From the NCBI GenBank assembly GCA_019420945.1, contig JAHZGF010000013.1, positions 1-64,000 of the forward strand: DNA of 64,000 nt, written 5' to 3'. Numbering within the stretch: position 1 is the stretch's first letter; each line of letters begins with the position of its first letter. Source of the DNA: Clostridiales bacterium. Its GTDB lineage: Bacteria; Bacillota; Clostridia; Oscillospirales; Oscillospiraceae. Below, one piece after another: positions 1 to 6,927 of the stretch. The notes under the pieces are model-generated. The model worked only from the letters and a program-made list of their open reading frames with translations, was not told the DNA's origin and made no database searches. Made by a program: the position numbers and the translations under genes.

Positions 1-14
1 AAGCTATTTTTTGT

Positions 15-33
15 CCCCCGGCATAGCCGGGGG
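15..33. terminator. GC-rich hairpin at window edge
   Basis: A perfect 8-bp inverted repeat (CCCCCGGC, loop ATA, GCCGGGGG) is visible. There is no clear T-run in either direction within the window, so whether it ends transcription of a gene to the left cannot be judged. Confidence 0.4.
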
Positions 34-56
34 TTGTCTTTGGTACCACCAACACG

Positions 57-90
57 AAAAGGCCCGACAGTTCAACTGTCGGGCCTTTTT
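57..90 (-). terminator. Terminator of the his operon (bidirectional)
   Basis: A 10-bp stem GGCCCGACAG / CTGTCGGGCC with loop TTCAA has an A-run on its left and a T-run on its right, so it is a Rho-independent terminator in both directions. It lies directly after the last his gene on the minus strand. Confidence 0.85.
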
Positions 91-96
91 CTATAC

Positions 97-720
97 TCAG
101 GTTGTATGATCGCTGGTGTGGAACGTTTTTAAATTGCCAGTTTTTCCGCTGCGGCGGTCCAGCTCGTCGGCCAGATCCTCCATAGAAATCCCCTTGCAGA
201 CCATCATGGCCATCAGGTGGTAGAGCAGATCTCCCGTCTCCTCAGCAATGCGGGCCGGGTTCTGGTCCTTGCCGGCAATCAGCAGCAAAGAACAGGCCTC
301 CCCCACCTTTTTGAGGATTTTGTCCAGACCCTCCCGGAAGAGATAGGCAGTGTAGGACTCCAGGTCATCGCTGTGGCTGCGCCCGGCGATGACCTGCATC
401 AGCTCGTCAACCCCTTGGCCCTTGGTCTGGCAGCGGCGGTTTAGATCCGCCATTACCGCATCCAACGTCACCTCAGAATAACAGAGCAACACGGTGACAT
501 GGTAGAGCACGTCATTAAGCTCCCCCACTGTCTCCAGCTTGTCGTCATTTTTGGCAGCAATACAGGCCTCAAAGGTCTCCTCGCCGCACTTTTTCAGGAT
601 TTTGTCCAGTCCCTGGCTGTACAGATAGTTGGTGTAAGACTTCTCACCGCCGCCATTTCTGCGCCGGTCCAGGGCTACGGCATACTGGTCGGCGATGGCC
701 TGCTGTGCCCGGCCCATCAT
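97..720 (-). CDS. hisE: Tandem phosphoribosyl-ATP diphosphatase (two HisE domains)
   Basis: HisE hydrolyses phosphoribosyl-ATP to phosphoribosyl-AMP, the second step of histidine synthesis. The usual protein is about 90-110 residues; this one has 207 and contains two HisE copies, at about residues 28-96 and 122-190, each opening with SYTxYL and GLDKILKKxGE. Copy 1 keeps the metal-binding acids (E47, E48, E51, E67, D70). Copy 2 keeps E141, E161 and D164 but has Ala142 and Leu145 where the second and third acids of EExxE belong. Start: ATG at 720 forms an ATGA overlap with the hisI stop; the in-frame start at 735 lies deeper in hisI. It is the last gene of the operon. Seen: the duplication and the lost acids. 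Inferred: copy 1 is catalytic and copy 2 structural or regulatory. Confidence 0.93.
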   Translation of the reverse strand: MMGRAQQAIADQYAVALDRRRNGGGEKSYTNYLYSQGLDKILKKCGEETFEACIAAKNDDKLETVGELNDVLYHVTVLLCYSEVTLDAVMADLNRRCQTKGQGVDELMQVIAGRSHSDDLESYTAYLFREGLDKILKKVGEACSLLLIAGKDQNPARIAEETGDLLYHLMAMMVCKGISMEDLADELDRRSGKTGNLKTFHTSDHTT

Positions 721-1046
721 AACTCCGCCTCCCAAATCTCGTTGAAGAAACAGCTGGTAGCTCCGGTGTGACAGGTGGGACCGTCAGGGGCGCAGAGATA
801 GAGCAAGGTATCGGTGTCACAGTCGGTAACCATCTTCTTGACGTGCAGGAAGTTGCCGCTGCTCTCCCCTTTGTTCCAGAGCTTCTGGCGGCTGCGGCTC
901 CAGAACCAGGCGGTATGGGTGCGCAGGGTGAGCTCATAGGCCTCGGCGTTGGTGAAGCCCAGCATCAGCACCTCCTTGGTCTGCCAGTGCTGGATGATCA
1001 CCGGAATCAGCTCGGATTTTTGAAACAGGTCCTTGGTCTCAATCAT
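717..1046 (-). CDS. hisI: Phosphoribosyl-AMP cyclohydrolase
   Basis: HisI opens the adenine ring of phosphoribosyl-AMP to give ProFAR (step 3 of histidine synthesis). The 109-residue protein is a normal single-domain HisI. It has the [19 protein letters not shown] core, the DCDTDTLL magnesium site and the later cysteine zinc ligands around [10 protein letters not shown]. Its start overlaps the hisF stop by 4 bp and its stop overlaps hisE, so translation is probably coupled. HisI and HisE are separate proteins here, not the HisIE fusion seen in many bacteria. Confidence 0.95.
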   Translation of the reverse strand: MIETKDLFQKSELIPVIIQHWQTKEVLMLGFTNAEAYELTLRTHTAWFWSRSRQKLWNKGESSGNFLHVKKMVTDCDTDTLLYLCAPDGPTCHTGATSCFFNEIWEAEL

Positions 1047-1807
1047 ATGTTATCCCTCACAGGTATCTTCTTTTCCCGCAGGAAATCCTTGACCTGGGGC
1101 ACCGTCAGTTCTCCGAAGTGGAACAGGGATGCCGCCAGGGCTGCGTCGGCGCCGGTGGCTTCAAAGACCTCGGCAAAGTGGTCCAGGCTACCGCAGCCCC
1201 CGGAGGCGATCACCGGGATGTGCACGGCATCGGCGATGGCCTTGGTCATCTCCAGGTCAAAGCCCTGCTTGGTGCCGTCGGCGTCCATGCTGGTCAGCAG
1301 GATTTCACCGGCCCCCAGCCGCTCGCCTTCCTTGGCCCATTCAATCGCGTCTTTTCCGGTGGGGGTACGTCCGCCGGCCACCACCACTTCATAGCTGCCG
1401 TCCTCCCGCTTCCGGGCGTCGATGGCCAGCACCACGCACTGGGAGCCGAACCGCTCCGCAGCCCGGGAAATCAGGGTGGGATCCTTTACAGCGGCGGAGT
1501 TAACGCTGATCTTGTCGGCCCCGGCCCGGAGCAGTTGCTGAAAGTCCTCCAGGGTGCGGATGCCGCCCCCCACGGTAACAGGGACAAAGACCTGCTGCAC
1601 CGTCCGGCGCACCACGTCGGCCACGGTCTTCCGAGCCTCCACCGTGGCGGTGATGTCCAGAAAGACAATTTCGTCGGCTCCCTGCTGGGAGTAGTAGGTG
1701 GCCAGCTCCACCGGGTCGCCAGCGTCCCGGATATTGACAAAATTGACCCCTTTGACCACCCGGCCGTCCCGGACGTCCAGGCATGGGATGATACGTTTGG
1801 CCAGCAT
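1043..1807 (-). CDS. hisF: Imidazole glycerol phosphate synthase, cyclase subunit HisF
   Basis: HisF is the (beta/alpha)8-barrel cyclase that uses ammonia from HisH to turn PRFAR into imidazole glycerol phosphate and AICAR. The catalytic pair D11 ([12 protein letters not shown]) and D130 (LAIDARK) is present, with the phosphate-binding loops VGGGIR and ASGGCG. Length 254 is normal. The start shares one base with the hisA stop (TAATG) and the stop overlaps hisI by 4 bp. HisA and HisH lie directly upstream. Confidence 0.96.
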   Translation of the reverse strand: MLAKRIIPCLDVRDGRVVKGVNFVNIRDAGDPVELATYYSQQGADEIVFLDITATVEARKTVADVVRRTVQQVFVPVTVGGGIRTLEDFQQLLRAGADKISVNSAAVKDPTLISRAAERFGSQCVVLAIDARKREDGSYEVVVAGGRTPTGKDAIEWAKEGERLGAGEILLTSMDADGTKQGFDLEMTKAIADAVHIPVIASGGCGSLDHFAEVFEATGADAALAASLFHFGELTVPQVKDFLREKKIPVRDNI

Positions 1808-2526
1808 TACTGTTCCCCTCCCGCTTTGACCGCCTGGGCCAAATCAATGGTACCGGCATAGTAGGCCTTGCCGATGATGGCCCCGTAGAGGCCCATGGCC
1901 GCCAGGCGCTCAATGTCCTGATTGTTGGACACCCCACCGGAGGCCACAATCTGGCAGTTCACCGCCTGTTGCAGCTGCTCCAGCCGAGCATAGGAGGGGC
2001 CGGACAGGGCGCCGTCGGTCTCAATATCAGTGAAAATCAGGGTTTTGACCCCCAGCCGTTCCATGGACTGAGAGAAGGCAATATAGTCCAGGCCCGAGTC
2101 CTCGATCCAGCCGGCAGTTTTCACCTTGCCGTCCTGGGTGTCCACCCCCACGGCAATCCGGTCGCCATAGCGAGCCACGGCCTCCCGGACGAAATCCGGG
2201 TCAGTGACGGCGGCGGAGCCAATGACGGCCCGCCACACACCCATGTCAAAGACGGCCTCCAGATCCGCCATGGAGCGGATGCCGCCCCCCAGCTCGATCC
2301 GCATACCGGTCTGCTCCGTCACGGAGCGGACGATGGCGGAGTTGACTCTCTCGCCGGATTTGGCCCCGTCCAGATCCACCATGTGGATGTATTTGGCCCC
2401 CGCCGCAGCAAAGGCCCGGGCAGTCTCCACCGGGTCCTGGGCCACTTGGTGGACGGTGCCAAAATCTCCCTTCAGAAGGCGGACCACCTTGCCGTCCTTC
2501 AAATCAATTGCCGGTTCAATAATCAT
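1807..2526 (-). CDS. hisA: ProFAR isomerase HisA
   Basis: HisA isomerises ProFAR to PRFAR (step 4). It is a (beta/alpha)8 barrel related to HisF. It shows the N-terminal acid in [13 protein letters not shown], the second acid in VGVDTQDG, and phosphate loops GGGIRS and ASGGVSN. Length 239 is standard. It overlaps hisH by 4 bp and hisF by 1 bp. In some actinobacteria this protein also serves in tryptophan synthesis (PriA), but a separate trpF is present at 59810, so a plain HisA is the expected assignment. Confidence 0.95.
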   Translation of the reverse strand: MIIEPAIDLKDGKVVRLLKGDFGTVHQVAQDPVETARAFAAAGAKYIHMVDLDGAKSGERVNSAIVRSVTEQTGMRIELGGGIRSMADLEAVFDMGVWRAVIGSAAVTDPDFVREAVARYGDRIAVGVDTQDGKVKTAGWIEDSGLDYIAFSQSMERLGVKTLIFTDIETDGALSGPSYARLEQLQQAVNCQIVASGGVSNNQDIERLAAMGLYGAIIGKAYYAGTIDLAQAVKAGGEQ

Positions 2527-3131
2527 CGGTTCATCTCTCCAAAATTCTTCAGCATGGCAAGGCCCACCTCGCCGCTCTTCTCCGGGTGGAACTGGGTGCC
2601 GAACACGTTGCCGCTCTGGACTGCCGCCATCACCGGGGCGCCGTAATCGGTGACGGCAATGACCTGGCTGGGATCCTCGGCTTTGCCGCAGAAGGAGTGG
2701 ACAAAGTAGACGTAGGCTCCGGCATCAATCCCGGCGAACAGCGGGGACTGGTTGGGAAAGGTCAGGGAATTCCAGCCGATGTGGGGCAGTTTCAGTTCCG
2801 TGGGGATTTTCTCCACGCTGCCCTTGACAAAACCCAAGCCCCGGCAGGGCCGGACCTCCTCCCCCCGCTCAAAAAGCAGCTGCATGCCCAGACAGATGCC
2901 CAGGATGGGTTTTTTCTCACTCTGGGCCACAATCAGCTTGTCCAGACCCTGGGCGCGGAGCTTGTCCGCCGCATCGGGGAAAGCCCCCACGCCGGGCAGG
3001 ATGATGGCGTTGGAGCGCTCCAGGTCGTCAGTGTCGCAGGTGATCCGGCTCTCCAGCCCCAGAAAACTCAGGGCATTGGACACGCTCATCAGGTTGCCTA
3101 CGCCGTAATCTACAATGCCGATCCAACCCAT
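2523..3131 (-). CDS. hisH: Imidazole glycerol phosphate synthase, glutaminase subunit HisH
   Basis: HisH is the class I glutamine amidotransferase that feeds ammonia to HisF. The triad is visible: nucleophile C80 in GICLGMQ and H182/E184 in QFHPEKSG near the C-terminus. Length 202 is typical. Its start touches the hisB stop at base 3131 and its stop overlaps hisA by 4 bp, in keeping with stoichiometric production with HisF two genes on. Confidence 0.95.
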   Translation of the reverse strand: MGWIGIVDYGVGNLMSVSNALSFLGLESRITCDTDDLERSNAIILPGVGAFPDAADKLRAQGLDKLIVAQSEKKPILGICLGMQLLFERGEEVRPCRGLGFVKGSVEKIPTELKLPHIGWNSLTFPNQSPLFAGIDAGAYVYFVHSFCGKAEDPSQVIAVTDYGAPVMAAVQSGNVFGTQFHPEKSGEVGLAMLKNFGEMNR

Positions 3132-3709
3132 CAGAGCACCCCCTTGGTGGAGGTGACCCGGTCACCCTCAATCCGGATGGCGTCCTTCACCGCCAGGCCC
3201 AGAGACTTGAAGAGCCCCTCGGTGATATGGTGGGCGTTGACCCCGTAAAAGCATTTCTGGTGCAGGGTGATGCCCGCATTATGGGCCACCGCCCGCATAA
3301 ACTCCAGGGTCAGGCAGGAATCATAGTCCCCGATGCGCTCCTGGGGCATTTCGGCGTCAAAGACCAGATAGGGCCGGTTGGAGAAGTCCAGAGCAGTAAA
3401 GGCTAGGGCCTCGTCCATAGGAACGTAGGCAGAACCGAAGCGGCGGATGCCCTTCTTGTCCCCCAAAGCCTCCTTCAGGGCCTGGCCCAGCACAATGCCG
3501 GTGTCCTCCACGGTGTGGTGCCCATCCACATACAGATCCCCCTTCACCGCCACTTTCAGGCCAATGCCAGCGTAGAATCCGAAGGCAGTGAGCATATGAT
3601 CGAAGAAGCCGATGCCGGTGGCTACCTGCACCTCTCCCCCGTCCAGATTCAGGGACAGTCTGATCTGAGTCTCTTTGGTATTGCGTTCAATCACGGCAGT
3701 ACGGGCCAT
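3131..3709 (-). CDS. hisB: Imidazoleglycerol-phosphate dehydratase
   Basis: HisB dehydrates imidazole glycerol phosphate to imidazole acetol phosphate (step 6). The two metal-binding His/Glu clusters DGHHTVEDTGI and NAHHITEGLFK are intact, and the 192-residue protein is the monofunctional form without a phosphatase domain. I take ATG 3709 as the start because GAGGAG lies 8 nt upstream; an in-frame GTG at 3718 overlaps the hisD stop. The histidinol-phosphate phosphatase must come from another gene, not seen in this window. Confidence 0.95.
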   Translation of the reverse strand: MARTAVIERNTKETQIRLSLNLDGGEVQVATGIGFFDHMLTAFGFYAGIGLKVAVKGDLYVDGHHTVEDTGIVLGQALKEALGDKKGIRRFGSAYVPMDEALAFTALDFSNRPYLVFDAEMPQERIGDYDSCLTLEFMRAVAHNAGITLHQKCFYGVNAHHITEGLFKSLGLAVKDAIRIEGDRVTSTKGVL

Positions 3710-3714
3710 GGTAA

Positions 3715-4992
3715 TCACTCCTCAAAACGGACGCGGATAGAATTGGCGTGGGCGGTCAGGTGCTCCGCTTCAGCAAAAGCGATGACCTCCTGGTGGATGG
3801 GTTCCAGCGAGGAACGGTCAAACTCCAGCACGCTCATGGTTTTCAAAAAACTGTCCACACTCAGTGGCGAGAAGAACCGGGCGGTGCCGGAGGTGGGCAG
3901 AACATGATCGGGACCCGCCAGATAGTCTCCCAGAGGTTCCGGGGCATAGGAGCCCAGGAATACAGCGCCGGCGTTTTTGATGCCCGGCAGCAGGGCCCGG
4001 GGATTTGCGGTGCAGATCTCCAGGTGCTCCGGAGCCACCACATTGGCCAACTCCACGCAACGCTCCAGACTGGGGCAAACAATGACAGCCCCAAAATTCT
4101 TCAGGGACTCCTCCATGATCTCGCTGCGGCTCAGATAGCCGGTCTGACGGACGATTTCAGCATCCACGGCCTGGGCCAATTCAGCGCTGGTGGTCAGCAA
4201 AATGGCGGAGGCCAGTCGGTCGTGCTCCGCCTGGCTCAGCAGGTCGGCGGCCACATATTTGGCCTGGGCAGTCTCGTCGGCGATAACCAGAACCTCCGAG
4301 GGGCCGGCCACCATGTCGATGTCCAAGGTGCCGTAGGCCATCCGCTTGGCGGCAGCCACAAAGGCGTTGCCGGGGCCCACCAGCTTATCCACCTTGGGAA
4401 TAAAGCCGGCGCCGTAAGTCAGGGCGGCCACAGCCTGGACACCTCCCACGCCGATGACCCGATCCACTCCGGCGATCTTGGCGGCGGCCAGCACCGCGTT
4501 ATTCAGGTTGCCTGTGGGAGGCGTCACCATGACGATCTCCTCCACTCCAGCCACCTTGGCGGGGATGGCGTTCATCAGCACCGAGGAGGGATAGGCTGCG
4601 GTGCCCCCGGGTACATAGATGCCCACCCGGCTGAGGCCCCGGACAATGCGGCCCACTTTGCCCCCATCTGGGGAGGTCCACTCCAGGGTTTTGGAGAGCA
4701 GATGCTCGTTATAGTCCCGGATATTGGCGGCGGCGTGCTCCATGGCCTGGATCAACTGGGGATCACAAGCGTTGTAGGCCTGCTCCAGCTCCTGGGCGTC
4801 AAACTCCCGGGGGGCGGCCTTGTCAAATTGCAGGGAGTAGCGCTCCACGGCCTCATAGCCGTTCAAACGCACATCCTCCATAATCTTGGCGGCAGAACGG
4901 GTGATCTCCTCACCCACCGCGGCGGAACGGGCCCGCAGGTCGTCAATCAGGGCGTTTTCCTGCACGCCATCGGCAGTCACAATCTGAATCAT
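3715..4992 (-). CDS. hisD: Histidinol dehydrogenase
   Basis: HisD carries out the last two steps, oxidising histidinol to histidine with two NAD+ at a zinc site. Visible family motifs are GGTAAYPSSVLMNAIPA, DKLVGPGNAFVAAAKR and the AGPSEVLVIAD signature, with the Zn/substrate region near APEHLEI and GPDHVLPT. Start ATG 4992 gives a 4-bp overlap with the hisG stop and a 425-residue protein of normal size; a longer in-frame extension to 5022 lies within hisG. Confidence 0.96.
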   Translation of the reverse strand: MIQIVTADGVQENALIDDLRARSAAVGEEITRSAAKIMEDVRLNGYEAVERYSLQFDKAAPREFDAQELEQAYNACDPQLIQAMEHAAANIRDYNEHLLSKTLEWTSPDGGKVGRIVRGLSRVGIYVPGGTAAYPSSVLMNAIPAKVAGVEEIVMVTPPTGNLNNAVLAAAKIAGVDRVIGVGGVQAVAALTYGAGFIPKVDKLVGPGNAFVAAAKRMAYGTLDIDMVAGPSEVLVIADETAQAKYVAADLLSQAEHDRLASAILLTTSAELAQAVDAEIVRQTGYLSRSEIMEESLKNFGAVIVCPSLERCVELANVVAPEHLEICTANPRALLPGIKNAGAVFLGSYAPEPLGDYLAGPDHVLPTSGTARFFSPLSVDSFLKTMSVLEFDRSSLEPIHQEVIAFAEAEHLTAHANSIRVRFEE

Positions 4993-5633
4993 AGTCCACT
5001 CTTCCTCAATTCTGCTTCGCACTTCCCGATGAAGTCGAGAATCTGCGGCTTGTACAGCTTCATGCTGGCGGTGTTGACGATGAGCCGGGCGGAGACCTCC
5101 GCCACCGTCTCAATGGGCACCAGTCCGTTGGCCTTCAGGGTGGCCCCGGTCTCCACGATGTCCACGATGGCGTCGGTGAGCCCCAGAATCGGAGCCAGCT
5201 CCACGGAGCCCTCAATTTTGATGATATCCACGTCCAAGCCCTTGGCAGCAAAGAATCTCTTAGCCACCGCCGGGTATTTGGAGGCGATGCGCCGGGTCTT
5301 ATAGGTGTGGTAGAAGTCGGTGCCCTCCTTGACTGCCAGGGCAAACCGGCACTTGCCGAAGCCCAGATCCAGCACCTCATAGAAGGAGCCGCCCTTTTCC
5401 AGAATGGTGTCTTTACCTACGATGCCCAGATCACACACGCCCTGTTCCACGTAGGTGATGACGTCCGGGGCCTTTGACAGCACTGCGTCCAGGGGGTAGT
5501 TTGGGATCTGGTGGATGAGCCGGCGGCCCGGATTCCGGACCGGGGTGGTGTCCATCCCCATCTTGTCAAACAGGTCCATGGACTTGTCCAGCAGACGGCC
5601 CTTGGTAATGGCAATGCGCAACCGATCGCTCAT
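4989..5633 (-). CDS. hisG: ATP phosphoribosyltransferase, short catalytic subunit HisG
   Basis: HisG joins ATP and PRPP in the first committed step. At 214 residues it is the short form, lacking the C-terminal ACT-like regulatory domain, and so needs HisZ, encoded just upstream. It begins with LRIAITKGRLLDKSMDLF and carries the PRPP loop DAIVDIVETGATLKANGL. It overlaps both neighbours by 4 bp. Allosteric control by histidine is expected to act through HisZ, as known for hetero-octameric HisZG enzymes. Confidence 0.96.
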   Translation of the reverse strand: MSDRLRIAITKGRLLDKSMDLFDKMGMDTTPVRNPGRRLIHQIPNYPLDAVLSKAPDVITYVEQGVCDLGIVGKDTILEKGGSFYEVLDLGFGKCRFALAVKEGTDFYHTYKTRRIASKYPAVAKRFFAAKGLDVDIIKIEGSVELAPILGLTDAIVDIVETGATLKANGLVPIETVAEVSARLIVNTASMKLYKPQILDFIGKCEAELRKSGL

Positions 5634-6802
5634 GCTTCCACCGTCCTTTCTCCCTGGCTGTCCAACACCAGCACATGGGGAATCCCCTTCTCCCGGGCCA
5701 GGGCCAGGGTCAGGTCCAAGCTGGCGCAGGGGGAGAGCTCACAGGTGCCTCTGGGACTGGCGTCCACAATCTGAATGGCCCGGGCCAACTGGTTGAGTTC
5801 ATAATAGATCACGGTATCCACCTGGGGGCCCTGGACCTCCGGCAGACAGGCCGCCACCGCATCCACGTCCACTGCGAAGCCGGTGGCCTGGGCGGGCCGG
5901 CCAAAGGACTCCAGCAGCCGGTCATAGCGGCCGCCGGAGAGGACGGCGGTGCCGGCCCCCTCCACATAGCCCCGGAACACCACCCCGGTGTAATAGTCGA
6001 TCTGATGGACCAGACCCAGATCAAATCGAACATACTCGCCGTAGCCCGCCTGGTCCAGCAGCTGATACAGGGTGCGCAGGTAGGCGATGGTACCCTCTTC
6101 CCCGCTGCCTAGGGCCTCCGCCTCGTCCAGCACCTCCACGCCGCCAAAGAGATAGGCAAGCTGGTTCAGGGCCGCGCAGGCTGGTCGGTCGCTGTAGTCC
6201 GCAAGGAAGGCCTTGAGGGCTGCAAAATTTTTGCCCTCGATGAGGGAGCGGATGCGTTCGGCGGTGTCGTCGTCGATCTTCATCTCCGAGGCCAAGGCCC
6301 GGTAGATGCCGGCGTGGCCGATCTCGATGTGGAACTTCTTCAGACCGCAGGCCCGGAGAGAGTCCACCGCCATGCAGATCATTTCCAGATCCGCCCGGAC
6401 ACCCCGGGCGCCGATGAGCTCGATTCCGCACTGGGCCACTTCCCCATCGTTGCCCTGGTTGGCGTCGCTGGAGCGGTAGACGTTCTGATTGTAGTAAAAC
6501 CGCTGGGGCAGCGGAATGTCCTTCAGCTTGGTGGCAGCCACCCGGGCGATGGGAATGGTGCAGTCCGGCCGCATGACGCAGATTTTGCCGGAGCGGTCGA
6601 TCACCTTCAGCATGGCCTCCTGGGGGATGGCGCAGCCGCCGGTGACAAAGCTGTCGTAAAACTCCACCTCCGGGGTGATGATCTCCGCATAGCCCCGGCT
6701 GCGGAACAGATGGGTCAAGTTGGACTGGACCTGTCGGCGCTCCCGGCACTCGTCAAAGAGACGATCCCGGGTGCCCTCCGGGGTGTAGGGTATGAATTTC
6801 AT
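5630..6802 (-). CDS. hisZ: ATP phosphoribosyltransferase regulatory subunit HisZ
   Basis: HisZ is a paralogue of histidyl-tRNA synthetase that lacks charging activity; it binds histidine and activates short HisG. The class II synthetase fold is seen in TPEGTRDRLFDE, MRPDCTIPIARV (motif 2 region) and the histidine-binding GLVHQIDYYTGVVFRGY with SGGRYDRL. Length 390 lacks the anticodon-binding domain of HisS. Start: ATG 6802; an in-frame TTG at 6808 is better spaced from AAAGG and cannot be excluded. It is the first gene of the operon, about 30 nt after the predicted transcription start, so no leader peptide or T-box fits between. Confidence 0.95.
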   Translation of the reverse strand: MKFIPYTPEGTRDRLFDECRERRQVQSNLTHLFRSRGYAEIITPEVEFYDSFVTGGCAIPQEAMLKVIDRSGKICVMRPDCTIPIARVAATKLKDIPLPQRFYYNQNVYRSSDANQGNDGEVAQCGIELIGARGVRADLEMICMAVDSLRACGLKKFHIEIGHAGIYRALASEMKIDDDTAERIRSLIEGKNFAALKAFLADYSDRPACAALNQLAYLFGGVEVLDEAEALGSGEEGTIAYLRTLYQLLDQAGYGEYVRFDLGLVHQIDYYTGVVFRGYVEGAGTAVLSGGRYDRLLESFGRPAQATGFAVDVDAVAACLPEVQGPQVDTVIYYELNQLARAIQIVDASPRGTCELSPCASLDLTLALAREKGIPHVLVLDSQGERTVEA

Positions 6803-6827
6803 GGGCAAAACGGCCCCCTTTTTACTT

Positions 6828-6868
6828 TAGTACGCTAATACACTACCACATTAGGGCTATGATGTCAA
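6828..6868 (-). promoter_or_regulatory. his operon promoter with palindromic operator
   Basis: On the minus strand, TTGACA (6863-6868), a 17-bp spacer and TAGTGT (6840-6845) form a sigma-A type promoter. An imperfect 18-bp palindrome, TAGTGTATTAGCGTACTA (6828-6845), starts at the -10 and runs over the start site. The same arrangement occurs at 26542-26582 in front of the DUF951-hisC operon. Inferred: a repressor of histidine genes binds here, possibly HisR/YerC (TrpR superfamily), which comparative genomics has linked to histidine genes in Firmicutes. I could not compare with its published motif. Confidence 0.7.
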
Positions 6869-6893
6869 TGGGTAAGCTGTACATGATTACAGG

Positions 6894-6920
6894 GGATGCC
6901 CGGAATAATACCGGGCATCC
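6894..6920 (-). terminator. Hairpin between polC and the his promoter
   Basis: GATGCCCGG / CCGGGCATC with a 7-nt AT-rich loop lies 8 bp past the polC stop. It has no long T-run on the minus strand, so it may be an inefficient terminator or an mRNA 3' end. Confidence 0.5.
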
Positions 6921-6927
6921 CAAACAA

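Noticed and set aside
3748..5304. 518-codon plus-strand open frame opposite hisD-hisG
   Set aside because: It is antisense to two secure genes, has Gly/His-rich low-meaning text, no ribosome binding site and no domain; GC-rich codon use creates such shadows.
6803..6927. A T-box or His leader peptide for the his operon
   Set aside because: Only about 30 nt separate the predicted transcription start from hisZ, and no T-box sequence or run of His codons is present.
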